Below, piece by piece: positions 34,935-45,818 of a stretch of 64,000 nucleotides of DNA; the stretch's first letter is position 1, and the number at the start of each line of letters is the position of its first letter. The notes beneath the pieces were generated by a model. That model searched no databases. It was given only the letters and a program-made list of their open reading frames with translations, and was not told the origin of the DNA. Made by a program: the position numbers and the translations under genes. The stretch comes from Rhizophlyctis rosea. Its lineage: Eukaryota; Chytridiomycota; Chytridiomycetes; Rhizophlyctidales; Rhizophlyctidaceae. The stretch is from assembly GCA_027596075.1 (NCBI GenBank), contig JADGJC010000001.1, forward strand, positions 316,796 to 380,795. The letters run 5' to 3'.

Positions 34935-35245
34935 ATGTGGGTAGGAAATAAATCTCTTTATCCGGAATAACCATTATCCCATCGAGACAAGTGCTTATCA
35001 AACAGTTCAAACGGCACGCGCGGGTCTTACCCAGTGGTGTGATCAGACTTCAAGTGTGCGCCCCTTTCAGAACCCTGCATCCGTCATAATTTGAGCCGGC
35101 AGAGTGTGGCCACTCAAGATTTCACACCTGCCGTCAAAATGGTTACCTGTCAGCGGCTCGTTCTGGCGAAAGATATTCTCAGTGGTCCTCTCGCCCAGCA
35201 ATCACCACATAAAAACGTCTTCTACCACACATTTCATTGTTAAGG

Positions 35246-36454
35246 ATGGGTGACCTCTTTATCGGCCTCCAACAGGGTCTCTCCAAAGCCATCTCGCAAG
35301 CGCTGCAGCAATCTTTTAACATCACACCGACCTATTCGCAGGCCACTGCCTCTCAAATCTCCACTCAGTTTACGAACGCAATCCGCCCTACCGTCAATCA
35401 GTCCTTTCATACTCTCTACCTCCTCGGAGCTTGCACTCTTATAGCTATCTACGGTTGGCTCATGTGGCTCGTCGCAATTCTTCGCAACCGCAACGAAAGA
35501 ACAGTATTCATGTTCATCGGATGCACTTTATTGGTTCTGCTGGAAGCCATGGCCTCAGCCTCCAATTTGGGGAGCGTTCCGGCAGTGCCTGGGGACAAAA
35601 CATGCATTCTCCTGTCCTTCTTTGTGCCGGCTTGTTTTTCCATCTCGTGCGTTGCTCGATCATTAACGGTTGTTACGAATCAAACAACAAAGGATTTGTT
35701 GCTTCGAATGACCATTGTCAGTTTGACGATTTTCTGTATTGTATTGGCGCCAATTACGGTTAAGAATGCTGACTATACTACACTCACAATGTATGTCGCA
35801 ACGGGTCCTGATTCATCAAAGGATGTGCCTCTGATCTTCATCTATGCCGTCCGCCAGCCCAGACGCCATCAACGCTGCGTCGATTGTGCCGCCCGTAGTA
35901 CAGCTCGTGTTTGCGATTGGACTGTTTGGTCTGACATTGCTGAGGCATGTGCGAAAAATGTCATCGATGGACGGGAAGAGTGTCGGGTCTCAAACGACAC
36001 GAATGGTGAGGACGCAGAAGCTCGCAGACATGATACCTTGATCAAACCTCATTTGGATAACCTTTCATATGTCGTCTTTCTTTTGGCTCTTGCCACTGAC
36101 AACTCCTGTAGGTTGCTATCGTCAGCAACGTTTGCGGTCTCATAACAACATTACTATGGGTGGAGTACCTGGCGGGCATGAATTTACCTGTAGGTTTGGG
36201 TTTGTCCTTGCACTGAAAAAGTATTCAGCAAACTCATAATCTATGCGCCAGAGATCCAATGGTCAGCCAAACAAGCCTATGCGCAAATCTCCATGGCCAT
36301 GATCCCTCCAGTTGAATGGGTCAACGACAATTTCATGACCTTTGTACGCGGCTTCTTCCCGAGCATGCTTCCTGCCAATGTACAAAGGAAACCTACTGTT
36401 TCGGCTGAAAACAGATCGAGCGAGAATCTTAAAACTCGTGAGAGTGTTCCTTGA
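35246..36454 (+). CDS. Orphan multi-span membrane protein, 323 aa
   Basis: Four exons (35246-35790, 35858-36005, 36112-36164, 36229-36454) keep frame. After a Gln/Ser-rich N-terminus with an NxT sequon, hydrophobic segments follow at FHTLYLLGACTLIAIYGWLM, TVFMFIGCTLLVLLEAM, CILLSFFVPACFSISC, MTIVSLTIFCIVLAPI, VVQLVFAIGLFGLTLL and VAIVSNVCGLITTLLWV. That is six or seven spans with a cytosolic tail, a layout compatible with a receptor-like protein. No GPCR signature (DRY, NPxxY) is visible and I cannot name a family. The third intron was set by length and phase; its donor (GTACCT at 36165) is weak. Confidence 0.68.
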
Positions 36455-37396
36455 AGAATACCTTTAGGCATCTAGCTACATGGTGTGCACATATGTGATA
36501 TATAGTGAAATGTCACCGCTGCGAAGGCAAAAGGTGACACCATCACATCGGGAGGTCCTTTTGTACTTTTGCTCGTAAGATTGATCATCCTCGACCCTGA
36601 ATAGTCCCATGGGATCCACCACGTACATTCGGTCTCGAGAGGGGAGGGCAGCCCTCTATGTAATGAATGGGGGGCCATTATATGATTGCAATTTGTGAAA
36701 TATATAGGGCGGTGTCCCTGTGTGGGACCCAACATTGGATGGAAAAGGTTAAACTGCAAGGAGTGGAAGCACGCCAGCACATTACCATTGACTGGGTCTT
36801 TCTGTTGGGGAGTTTGGGGACTTTGGGGCCGGGGAGCGCAACTTTGTTTGTGGCCCCGGTCAATGCGAGGGGGCCAGCAAATATCCTTCAAGTTGGAGGT
36901 GGGTACTCGAAACGAGCCAAACTGGCTGGCATTTGCACTTTGCGCGAATAGCCAGCACAGTGTCCTTCGCAACGAGAGCTGAAATAGACCCAGAATATTC
37001 CCATATGCTGTCTGATAACGTTCAATTGGCTTGGTTCCATTTTAGGCGAATGGGGAGAGCTACGCAAGACGGTTGATTGAAACCTTGGACAACTGGAGAA
37101 CGCTCAGATGTCATCCTTGAGGAGTGCGACCGTGTTGGTGCAAATGTTACCACCAAAATTCGATGGACCTAGATTGATCAAATATACAAGAGGTGCAAAA
37201 AGCAGAGACAAAAAGGAAGAGGTCGATTGACACGATAACGGCCTCTATGTTTTCCAAAAACTGAACTAAGACTAACAACTACATAAGTACATATAAAGAC
37301 ACCCCTGCGAGGGTTCAAACAGCGACCCCCCAACCGGAATATATGAATGGATATCTATGAAATGAGAAACAACGTGCAAATGCTATCTAGGTATGC
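36455..37396. other. Intergenic between convergent genes
   Basis: About 0.9 kb between the 3' ends of the multi-span and GH5 genes. A 166-codon minus-strand frame (36472-36972) has no protein-like features. Nothing else is seen. Confidence 0.45.
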
Positions 37397-39011
37397 TTAA
37401 GTGCGGACCTTCACAATGTTCGAGAACGGACCCTTGACTCCGTCCTTGTTGATGGGCTGTACGCAGTAGTAGTAGGTCTTCCCACTTTCCGCCCCATCAT
37501 CCTTGATATAAAGCTGGCCAGACTGCACGTTGTCCCAGACATCCTCCTTCACAGGTCCCTTACCCCAGTTGAGCTTGCTGTCGGAACCCTCCGCACGCCA
37601 GATGTTGTACTTCTGACCCCAAGCGCCACCGATGAACTTGATGTTGTCGTGCTTGATGTCAGGGAGGAGGTAAGGGCGGCTAGGGGCGGGATGGGCATCG
37701 GAACCGCCGTTGATGTAGCCTGCGCCCTTGCGCATGGCTTCGATAGTGTTGATTTCTTCACCGGAGAAACCGTCGCCTTCGTTGAAGCCGGGAGCGTGGT
37801 AAGCCTGAACAGAGGATATAAATGTGAGTGTTTCCGATTCATGAAAGTTGCGGCACATGTAGAACTTACCCAGTAACCACCGTCTTCGGAGTGGACGTAG
37901 AAGCCACCGTCCATAGCGTGGAAACGAAGAGACCAGATCAACGCTCCAGCGACGTTCTTGTTGTTTGCAGTGCTCTTGAAGATAGCATCGTACTTGTCCG
38001 GGCTCTTCAACCCGAATTCGCCAACCATGAATGCCTTCCCCTTCCCAACACAGAAGTCTCCCAAGTCAGACAAAAGGTCCTCGTCCGCCTTGCCACCCAT
38101 GCCGTACAAGTGGTCGGAGTACATGTCGGGACCTCCCTCCTGGTCGATGGCGTACCAGCGGTCAGTCTTCCCACCAATAAGAGTACCGTCAAGCACAAGG
38201 GAGCGGGAGTTCTGGCGGATCAGCTTCGACATGCGAACGGTCCAGTCCGCCGGTGGGGGCTCGTTGTCCCAACCGCCCAACTCGTTACCCAATTCCCATG
38301 CAAGGACAGTAGGATCATCTCCGTACCTGGGAATGGCAACTAATGAGTAACACAGTACAGGTTAAACAATAAATCAACAGTCTGTGATACATACCGAATA
38401 CCGTTGACCGTGTTCTTTCGGTTCAAAGTGTGCTTGATCAAGTTCTCCATGACTTGAATGGCAGAACCATCAGTGAAGAACTGACTGGGGGACTTGCCAG
38501 CCAACTTCGCAAAGCCTCCGTAGTCTCCGTAACCGGAAACATCCGCACCGTCTCCTCCGTTGTGGTTGTTGATGAAGGGAATAATCAATCGGACACCGCG
38601 TTTCCTGGCAATGGCAAGGGCATAGTCCAAGGCCAAGTATGCATCCTCGTTGAAGGAGTTGGTACCAGTCATGTGGAGATTGTCGCCGGCGCCGAAGGTG
38701 TAGGTACGAGCTGCGTTCCCTCCCATCAAGGCCACGGTGGTAAGAGCATCATCTTGCTCACGCGGGTCTGGGGGAATCCAGGCACCTCCGGAACTGGGAC
38801 GATCTTGAAGCATGATGAGGTTGGGAATGTTGACGGAGTTGAAGCGGTATTGTTTGCTGCCATCGTAAAGATGGCCGTCCTTCATGGTGATAAATCCCCA
38901 TTTTGATGCGGCGTGGGTTTTGGAACTGGACGTGGATTTGCTTGCGGCATCTGCGGGTTGGCTAAGGGAAAGTGCTCCCAAGAGCACGAGGGTATAGGAA
39001 AGGAATTTCAT
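37397..39011 (-). CDS. Secreted GH5 glycoside hydrolase, beta-mannanase-like
   Basis: Three exons (39011-38395, 38326-37870, 37804-37397) give 493 aa. The signal peptide (MKFLSYTLVLLGALSLSQPADA) decides the start; an in-frame ATG at 39026 is less suitable. The catalytic domain shows LAWELGNE (acid/base Glu221) and MVGEFGL (nucleophile Glu309), the GH5/clan GH-A pair, plus RLIIPFINN, DHLY and GALIWSLRFH. The overall layout (GNAARTYTFGAG, LAWELGNELGGWDNEPP) resembles endo-beta-1,4-mannanases, so it likely cleaves plant or algal mannan. The last 90 residues form an Fn3-like module (YNIWRAEG ... KTYYYCVQPINKDGVKGPFSN). There is no CBM1, unlike the CE3 esterase. A TATAAA-like element lies about 40 nt upstream. 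Substrate is inferred. Confidence 0.91.
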
Positions 39012-41236
39012 TGTGGCTTCTGACAATGGTATTCACCAGTTTATTTGTTTATATGTGTCTTAACACGCGTGCACATCAGGAACTTACCAGTTGAATCTAT
39101 GAATTCTATAGAGCAGTCTATGCCAGTCCGCCCGTTGCGAGCAACGGCCTCTATCTCACAATGAGTGCAGGAGAAGAGAACGAACTGAGAGATGTCGACA
39201 ATGTCGAAATCTTGAGGCACACCATAAAAAAGGACATCCATTCCTCCACATCTTTTTAGCACTTTCTGTAAAGGTCATTGGAAGGCTTGGACGGCTGGCA
39301 AACGGAGATTTTGGTGTCGGCTTTCATTCCCTAGTGGATCGGTCACCGTCATGTCCCATGAGTGGTTGAATCCTGCACACAGAAGGAAGGTTTTGGCGTC
39401 AACGCGCCCGACACTCTTTTAGGCAGCTCATGACGCCAAGGTAATTGGGCGCGCAGATGAAAGAGTTAGATTCCGGCCGGTTGGGCCTCGGGTCTTTGAG
39501 TCGTCAACAGCCTTTTTGAGTGGCACACAAAAGGGAAGTTAGGGCACCACCCGTCGCCACAACTTGTGCGACAACGCGAACGCAAGATTAGTGTGATTTG
39601 GAGGCTCAACCCGGGACCAATGATGAACTCACCAGGGCAGCGAGTGGCAATGTGTGTGGCAAGGCGAATGAACCCTGGCAATGAATTGCACCGCAGACCG
39701 TCAGAAAACAAAGATACCCACAACTGCTTTGGGCATATAGCTCTAATCGCCACCAACAAAAGGCAGAGCATGCTGGCAGTGGCTGACATGTGAGCCAGGG
39801 TGCCAAGATTCATTTGGTCGTGCCACACGGCACAGTCACCATCAAAAGCCTCTCATCAATGTTTACAATCAATCCACCCAGCAGAATCGTTTTACAGGAC
39901 GAGCATAAGAAGCATCGTTCCGCCTTGACTGGCAAATGGAATCAAGAGACAAACAAAAGAGGTGTTCGGACGTCTTTGAAACGTCTGTAAGATGCTGGCA
40001 TACGACATGACGACCATGAAACGCTAGTATGATTGAGAAGTCTGAATTCCTCCAGGCGTCCAACCTTCATCGAAAACCGGTTTTGCCGATGGGCACGCTG
40101 AGTCACATTTAAGAGAAAGGGACGGGAACAGATGGTAGGTAGACATTATTCCTGCTAGGAAGCCATTTGACATGTAGGGAAGCCTGAGCTCTGACCTTGT
40201 GCTGCTTCGATTGTTGCGAACCTGCGAAGAAGGAGATGGGACGTCAACAGAGCTTTAAATGCGCGCAAATCTGTCTTCGCCCATGCGAAACTGTCGATCA
40301 TTAAGCAAACCGGGCCTGGTTCACGCATTGGTTGAAGTGATTGCATATGAGCGCGAGTGATACGACGGTGTTTGAAATATACCTCACCTCGGGTGTGGGG
40401 TAATCAAGCACAAAATCTGAAAACCCGACAGCTTGCACATTATATGCACTTTTATTTTCAAGCAGTGGCACATCCGCAGCACGGCTCCACTGCAAGGTCA
40501 TGCCTTCAAAAAGTCTGAACATCCGGCACACAAATTTTGTAATCACTGGTGTACACTTGTGCACTAGAATTGTCCCAGTGATCATTATTCGCTGGAGGAA
40601 AATTCAGGCCGATTGCACAATCGCTTGATTGTACAACTGAGGATCAACTTGTAGCGAAGTGCACAATGTAAGTACATCGCATTATCAACAAGGTGACAAC
40701 AAACCAGAGGCAGCAACAAACTGCTTACCAACAAAGAACTGCTTGTACAAGGACCCTGAACCGTGGCGTCTGGATTGGTGATTATCACTTGTCCCATTTC
40801 GCCTTGTTTGGCAATTTTGTGTGGCCGCTCGGGCCAATTTCTAAGCCACTGTCTCACTGGGTGTCGCGAATTTGGCATGGCTAAGATCCGAAGCTTCCTC
40901 AACATGCACAGGAGAAACGTCAAGCAACCAGAGCTTGGAGCCCTGAGATGGATGATAGCGGCTGTGGATGCTGTGTCCAATTTGGCAAAAGACGGCAACT
41001 TTTTGTAGCAAACGCCTTCATCTTGCGTAAAGAACCCAATGATTTTTTCATAACCGTAACTACCGTAGCTGCATCATGTCGTCGTGATTGTCGGTATCAT
41101 TTCATGGAAAACATATAAAGACCTGTTAGCCATCCTCACGCGTGACAAAATCGCTTTCATTGTGCCGCTTCAAACGCGCGGGGAAACAGGCTCTTTCGTT
41201 AATTGTATTTGCGCGGCTCCATAATTTTTGGAAGAG
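39012..41236. other. Intergenic, 2.2 kb, between divergent genes
   Basis: Frames up to 158 codons here lack domains and their composition is random-like. I see no repeat or RNA gene. Part of it must hold the GH5 promoter. Confidence 0.45.
39046..39055 (-). promoter_or_regulatory. Possible TATA element of the GH5 gene
   Basis: On the minus strand CATATAAACA lies about 40 nt upstream of the chosen ATG. That is close for a TATA box and would give a short leader, so this is a weak call. Confidence 0.25.
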
Positions 41237-42025
41237 ATGACTGTGGCCATGGCGCGTACCCCGGCAATGGCACCGTCCATTGCGATCCCTCCACCACCAT
41301 CCCACGCTCCACCATCAACTTGCCTAAAAGTCTCACCACCATCCCGCCCAATACGCCCCCGTCGCCACTCGTCCTTCGAATTCCTCCCTCTCCACCTGGC
41401 AAATATCTCAGCACATAAGCTCACAACGGAATTTACACATCAAAGCGGCCGCGATGCAATCTGCTTCCGCAAAATCGTACTAGTCCAAAACATGATGGGC
41501 GTTTTACGTGAAGAATGGGTTCGGATGGAAGAGCAAAGAATACGGGCACTGGCAAAGATGAGAACCAGGGAAAATGTGTGGCCTGGGGCGGGGGAGTGGG
41601 ATTGTGGGGAGGAATTTGAGGAACCGGAGCCGTCGGATGTAAAGGAACTAGAAACCGAGGAGGAGGATCCTACCCCATCCCGTCCCCTTACCAATCGTCG
41701 CAGCTCCTCCTTAAAATCCCCAGTACCTCCCGAATCACCATTATCGGCAAGTGAATCCAGCGTTAGTGAGCCTGAACTGATATGGAGCAGCAGCTCGGAC
41801 GGTTCCGATGAAGAGGCCGATATCACTGACGGATGTTGTGGGGTCGAGAACGATGACGAAGTCTCAGACAGCGCGGATGTACAAGGGATACTGAGACGAG
41901 AATGGGAGGAACCAGAAGCAAAGCCCTTCAACGTGACGTTCAAGGCACCTTCCGTTGAGCCACCAGCCCTTACTTCCGACGAACTCAACAACGCGTTCAA
42001 CATTGACTGGTCAATCTCACTATGA
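41237..42025 (+). CDS. Hypothetical Ser/Glu-rich protein, about 262 aa
   Basis: An intronless frame beginning at ATG 41237 encodes a protein with a Pro-rich N-terminus, a more ordered segment (about 45-95: SSFEFLPLHLANISAHKLTT then EEWVRMEEQRIRALAKM) and an acidic Ser-rich C-terminal half (SESSVSEPELIWSSSSDGSDEE). It has no signal peptide, membrane helix or recognised motif. It may be a disordered nuclear or cytosolic protein. Support is length and strongly biased protein-like composition. Confidence 0.6.
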   Translation: MTVAMARTPAMAPSIAIPPPPSHAPPSTCLKVSPPSRPIRPRRHSSFEFLPLHLANISAHKLTTEFTHQSGRDAICFRKIVLVQNMMGVLREEWVRMEEQRIRALAKMRTRENVWPGAGEWDCGEEFEEPEPSDVKELETEEEDPTPSRPLTNRRSSSLKSPVPPESPLSASESSVSEPELIWSSSSDGSDEEADITDGCCGVENDDEVSDSADVQGILRREWEEPEAKPFNVTFKAPSVEPPALTSDELNNAFNIDWSISL

Positions 42026-42482
42026 TCTACCCTGCCTCCACCATTCCGCCATACCTTACCCGCCTCCATTCCGCATAACCAATTATACCCCATGCACATC
42101 CCTCACATACTATGATTGCGTTGTACATAGATAGTAGGACTCATACCTCACATACGACTAGATAGTACTTATTTCAGAATAGTACAGACCTCGTACAATT
42201 GGATCTCATTTACCACCGAGTGGTGTCCTTGTATGGGTCTACTTTAGTATGTAGACATGTATCATAAGAATAATACAACACCATTGAAGCCTTGTTTGGA
42301 AAATATCCCATGTTGGTGGTGGGGAGCTCGACCCTGGCCAGTGCCACCGCAGCACCACCAAAGCTTATGTGATTTGTGTTCGTTGTGGCGCGTGGCTTAT
42401 AGAAATCTGTGAATTTTGGTGGCTCTTGACTCTTGGGCTCGCTCCCTCCCACATATTTTCGTTTTCATCCCCCACAAACGCC
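42026..42482. other. Intergenic, 457 bp
   Basis: Between two plus-strand genes; it should contain the terminator of the first and the promoter of the SDR gene. No distinct element recognised. Confidence 0.5.
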
Positions 42483-44507
42483 ATGGAAGACCACGCCAAT
42501 TCTTCCGACTCGATACCACATTGGAACACCCTCTTCACCGAAGAGGAGCTCCAGTCGGCGCTCAAGGTTTTCACAGTCTACGCTGACAACGAGGACTACA
42601 AACAACACGCGAAGACCAACCCCACAATAGCTGACTTGTTCAAAACTGCCCGTAGGGCTCTCATAGCTAGTGAAGATGAACTGAAGGATAGACGGCGACG
42701 GAGGAAGAAGGATAGGAAGGAGGCGGACTCTACTGTGTTGGCTGTGACGGGCATAAGACAAATGCGGCAGGTGAAGATGGTTGGGTACTTGGGCGGGTCG
42801 GTGGATATTCCTATGCCACCACGGATAGCGACAAAGGAAGCCAACGAGGAGTTTGCTCAGTTGGAGGACGCCAAGCTCAAGGATGCGGAGGGAGATCCAA
42901 TGATGATTGAAGGGGCGGCGGAAGAAGCGGCCAACGCTGAAGCTGAGCCAGCCGCGGAACAGATGCCCGAGCAGAACGCCACCGAGCACAGCGAAAACCC
43001 TCACCGCCCACGAAAGCTGAACTTTTCTCGCGCATGTCATATTTGTGGAAAGCCATTCAAAATCCTACACCATTTCTATGATCAGATGTGTCCCGACTGT
43101 GCCGAACATAACTTCCAAAAGCGCTTCTCGGAGGCAGACATGCGGGGTCGAGTTTGTATTGTGACTGGAGCCAGAGTGAAGGTGTGTGGGAATCTCAGGA
43201 ACGACGTTGGTATCAGTGCGCTTGCCATAGGAAACGCTGATACCATCTTCATTCATAGATTGGTTATTGTATCACCCTAAAGTTCCTCCGCATGGGCGCA
43301 ACCGTCATCGCCACCACCCGCTTTCCGCATGACGCCGCCAACCGCTACGCCCGAGAACCCGACTTCGAATCCTTCAAAGGTCGTCTAGCAGTCTACGGCT
43401 TAGATTTCCGTGATATCCCCATGTTGCATCACTTCTGCAACCACGTGAAACAGGTGTATAAACGGTTAGATGTCATCATAAACAATGCGGCACAAACGGT
43501 TCGCAAACCACCCGCATTTTACGAACACCTGATGGCGAATGAAGCTGGGGAGGTGCGGTCGGAGGTGTTGGAGGTTATTGATGTTGTGGATGTTTATAGG
43601 GAAGGGAAGGGGAGGGTTGGATACTCGTTTGAGCATCAGAAGGATAGACTTTTGAAAGGAACGGATGGGGGAGGGACGGTACATGAGATTCATGACGACG
43701 GTCATGGTACTCTCCATCCAGTGCATGAGCTTGCTCTTCCCGCATCACAAGCCATCATGCACCTTCCGGACGTGAATGCGTCCGCTGCGTTGTCGCAAAT
43801 ACCTCTATTGGACGGAGACCGGATTGAGAAGAAGGAAGAGCTATTCCCTCCGGGATTATATGACCGTGACGATCAACAGTTGGACTTGCGCTCGGAAAAC
43901 TCCTGGACATTGGCGTTGGGTCAGATCTCTTCCGTTGAGATGATGGAGTGCCATGTCATCAATGCTTTTGCGCCGTGGGTGTTGATCTCCGAACTCAAGT
44001 CGCTGATGGAGGAGACCGGAAATCCGGATGGCAGTAGTGGGGAGTGGGATAAGGTATGATGGTTTTGATTCAAATTCTTCCTGCGAAATATTGAACAGAT
44101 GTGTTTCTCTCCAGTTCGTCGTGAACGTTTCGGCAATGGAGGGTCAATTTTACCGCAACAAAACAATCTTCCATCCGCATACCAACATGGCCAAAGGTTG
44201 GTGGTTGATTGGTTTCATTAGTCTTTGGCCTCGTTCTGACCATCTTTTCACAGCATCACTGAATATGATGACCCGGACTGCCAGTGCTGGACTTGCGGCG
44301 CAGAACATTTTCATGACGGCAGTTGACACGGGCTGGATTACAGATGAAAATCCGGCGGAGCAGTGGGAAAAGCGTGCTCAGGCCCCTCCGCCTCTTGACG
44401 AGTGGGATGCCTGCATGCGCGTGATCGATCCCGTGTTGATGGGGATTCGCGGGGAGGAAAAGCTTTGGGGCGTGTTTTTGAAGAATTATAGGGCTACTAG
44501 ATGGTAG
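42483..44507 (+). CDS. SDR-type oxidoreductase with N-terminal zinc-ribbon extension
   Basis: Four exons (42483-43181, 43259-44053, 44115-44196, 44254-44507) give 609 aa. The first 180 residues are charged and unknown. A CxxC...CxxC pair (CHICGKPF ... MCPDCAEH) then precedes a Rossmann fold: VCIVTGARVKIGY spans the first intron, then FLRMGATVIATTRFP, YGLDFRD and the SDR signature VIINNAAQTVRK. This combination, with CHxCG...FYDQMCPxCA before the SDR, occurs in an uncharacterised eukaryotic family. The usual catalytic Ser is present (NVSAMEG), but the YxxxK position reads HPHTNMAK, keeping Lys and replacing Tyr. Substrate is unknown. Its 3' end is 102 bp from the convergent inhibitor-2 gene. 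Confidence 0.89.
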
Positions 44508-44609
44508 AGATGTGGTGGAATCATATTCATGTAAATAGCCGCTATGTAGGTAGCTAGCTTTGTTTGTTTATACAATATTTGTACAGATTTACATAGATGC
44601 TGCGTCAGC

Positions 44610-45505
44610 TCAACTGAAATCCATTTTGTCGAGACCACGGTGAGGTGCAGGCTTGTGGCCGTTCAACCGGATGGTTTCTGTTGTTGAGACGCTGTGGGTG
44701 TTAGACGAGGGGGCATCCAGGGCGAAGACCTCTTCGTCTTCAGCAGGCGAACCATTTTGTGTGTCGGCCTCCTCCCTCTTATCAGCATCCATATCGTCGT
44801 CATCATCTTCTTCCTCGTCCTCCTCCTCCTCGTCGTTGTCTGCATGCACAGCGGTTTTTCCTGCCAACTGCCGTCCTTTCTTGAGAGCTTCCTTCATCTG
44901 ATAATGCTCAGCTCGAAGGGCTGCAAACCGTCTATGTTTCTCTTCCTCTATTGGCCAAGATGAATATGTACTTCGCAACGGTCCATCACGTTTACTTTGG
45001 ATCAATACCTTCAGGATCTCGCTCCTCCTCCTCCTCGTCATCCGACTCCCAGTCACCGTGGGCTTTACTCTCCGGCGGCTGGTGCACCGTTACGTGTGGC
45101 TTGTCCCCAAACAAGCTACCGGACGAGGAAGTACGCGAGGGAGGCGGAACTGCTTCCAAGGCGGCGCTCAATTCAAGAGGAGGGATGCTGCCTGTTTTTG
45201 AAAACAGGAGTTAAATAACGGTTCGTTGCTTGTGGTACTCATATGCGCCGACATACTCGAGCCTCCAAGCACAACATCGTTCTCGTGATCATAATGGATA
45301 TAAGGTGTTTTTGGCTCGGTAATTTTCATCGTATGACCTTTTCCAGCTTCTGTAAGCATGATGTTATCCTCGTCCCACTTGATACTGTAGAAAAAGGTTG
45401 CAATCGTGAGTTGGTAGGCTGAAGTGATAGAGGCAGTGTCCCCTACCCCTTATGATGGTCATCCTGCTCGTGTTGTGAGGACGATTTCAATATTCCGCGG
45501 GGCAT
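44610..45505 (-). CDS. Protein phosphatase inhibitor 2 (GLC8/PPP1R2-like)
   Basis: Four exons (45505-45447, 45384-45257, 45191-45009, 44947-44610) give 235 aa. The family's three PP1-contact segments are visible: N-terminal PRGILK, then IKWDEDNIMLTEAGKGHTMKI followed by EPKTPYIHYD, and the C-terminal helix EEEKHRRFAALRAEHYQMKE with MKEALKKGRQL. The TPY corresponds to the GSK3/CDK phosphothreonine site (PxTPY) that controls inhibition. A Ser/Glu-rich acidic region (SDDEEEEERDPEG) lies between. It regulates type 1 protein phosphatase. The C-terminal 60 residues are very acidic (EEEEDEEEDDDDDMD). Confidence 0.88.
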
Positions 45506-45818
45506 GTTTGAAAGAACGTAATAGGATACGGTAAGTAATCTCACAACGCTGCAAGTCTTGATGGGAAGGGGTGGCAGGACGAGCAGATGCGCTGCAGGCG
45601 GGTCGCCATGTGCGGCACTTGTTTGTGGCTTGATGCATTGACCAGCCACTGCAGTCGTGCCTCCAGTCCAGGCCACAACTCAAAACCACAAATGACCATC
45701 TCCCTGGCTGATCCCTGCGCAGTCCCTGCGCTGGGTCCATTTCATCCCTCCAATGTACACTACCATAGATGGGAGACAAACGTCTGGACCAATGGGACCG
45801 TCAGGACCACCATACAAG
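45506..45818. promoter_or_regulatory. Divergent promoter, inhibitor 2 / TTI1
   Basis: 313 bp separate two divergent start codons. The region should drive both genes. No clear TATA box is seen. Confidence 0.4.

Larger units (their letters stand above)
34273..35245. other. Intergenic between MFS and multi-span gene
   Basis: Apart from a doubtful 107-codon frame (34376-34699) this stretch holds a long inverted repeat at 34877-34934 and presumably the promoters of two divergent genes. Confidence 0.45.

Noticed and set aside
36472..36972. A 166-codon minus-strand frame between convergent genes
   Set aside because: No domain, poor composition; likely chance.
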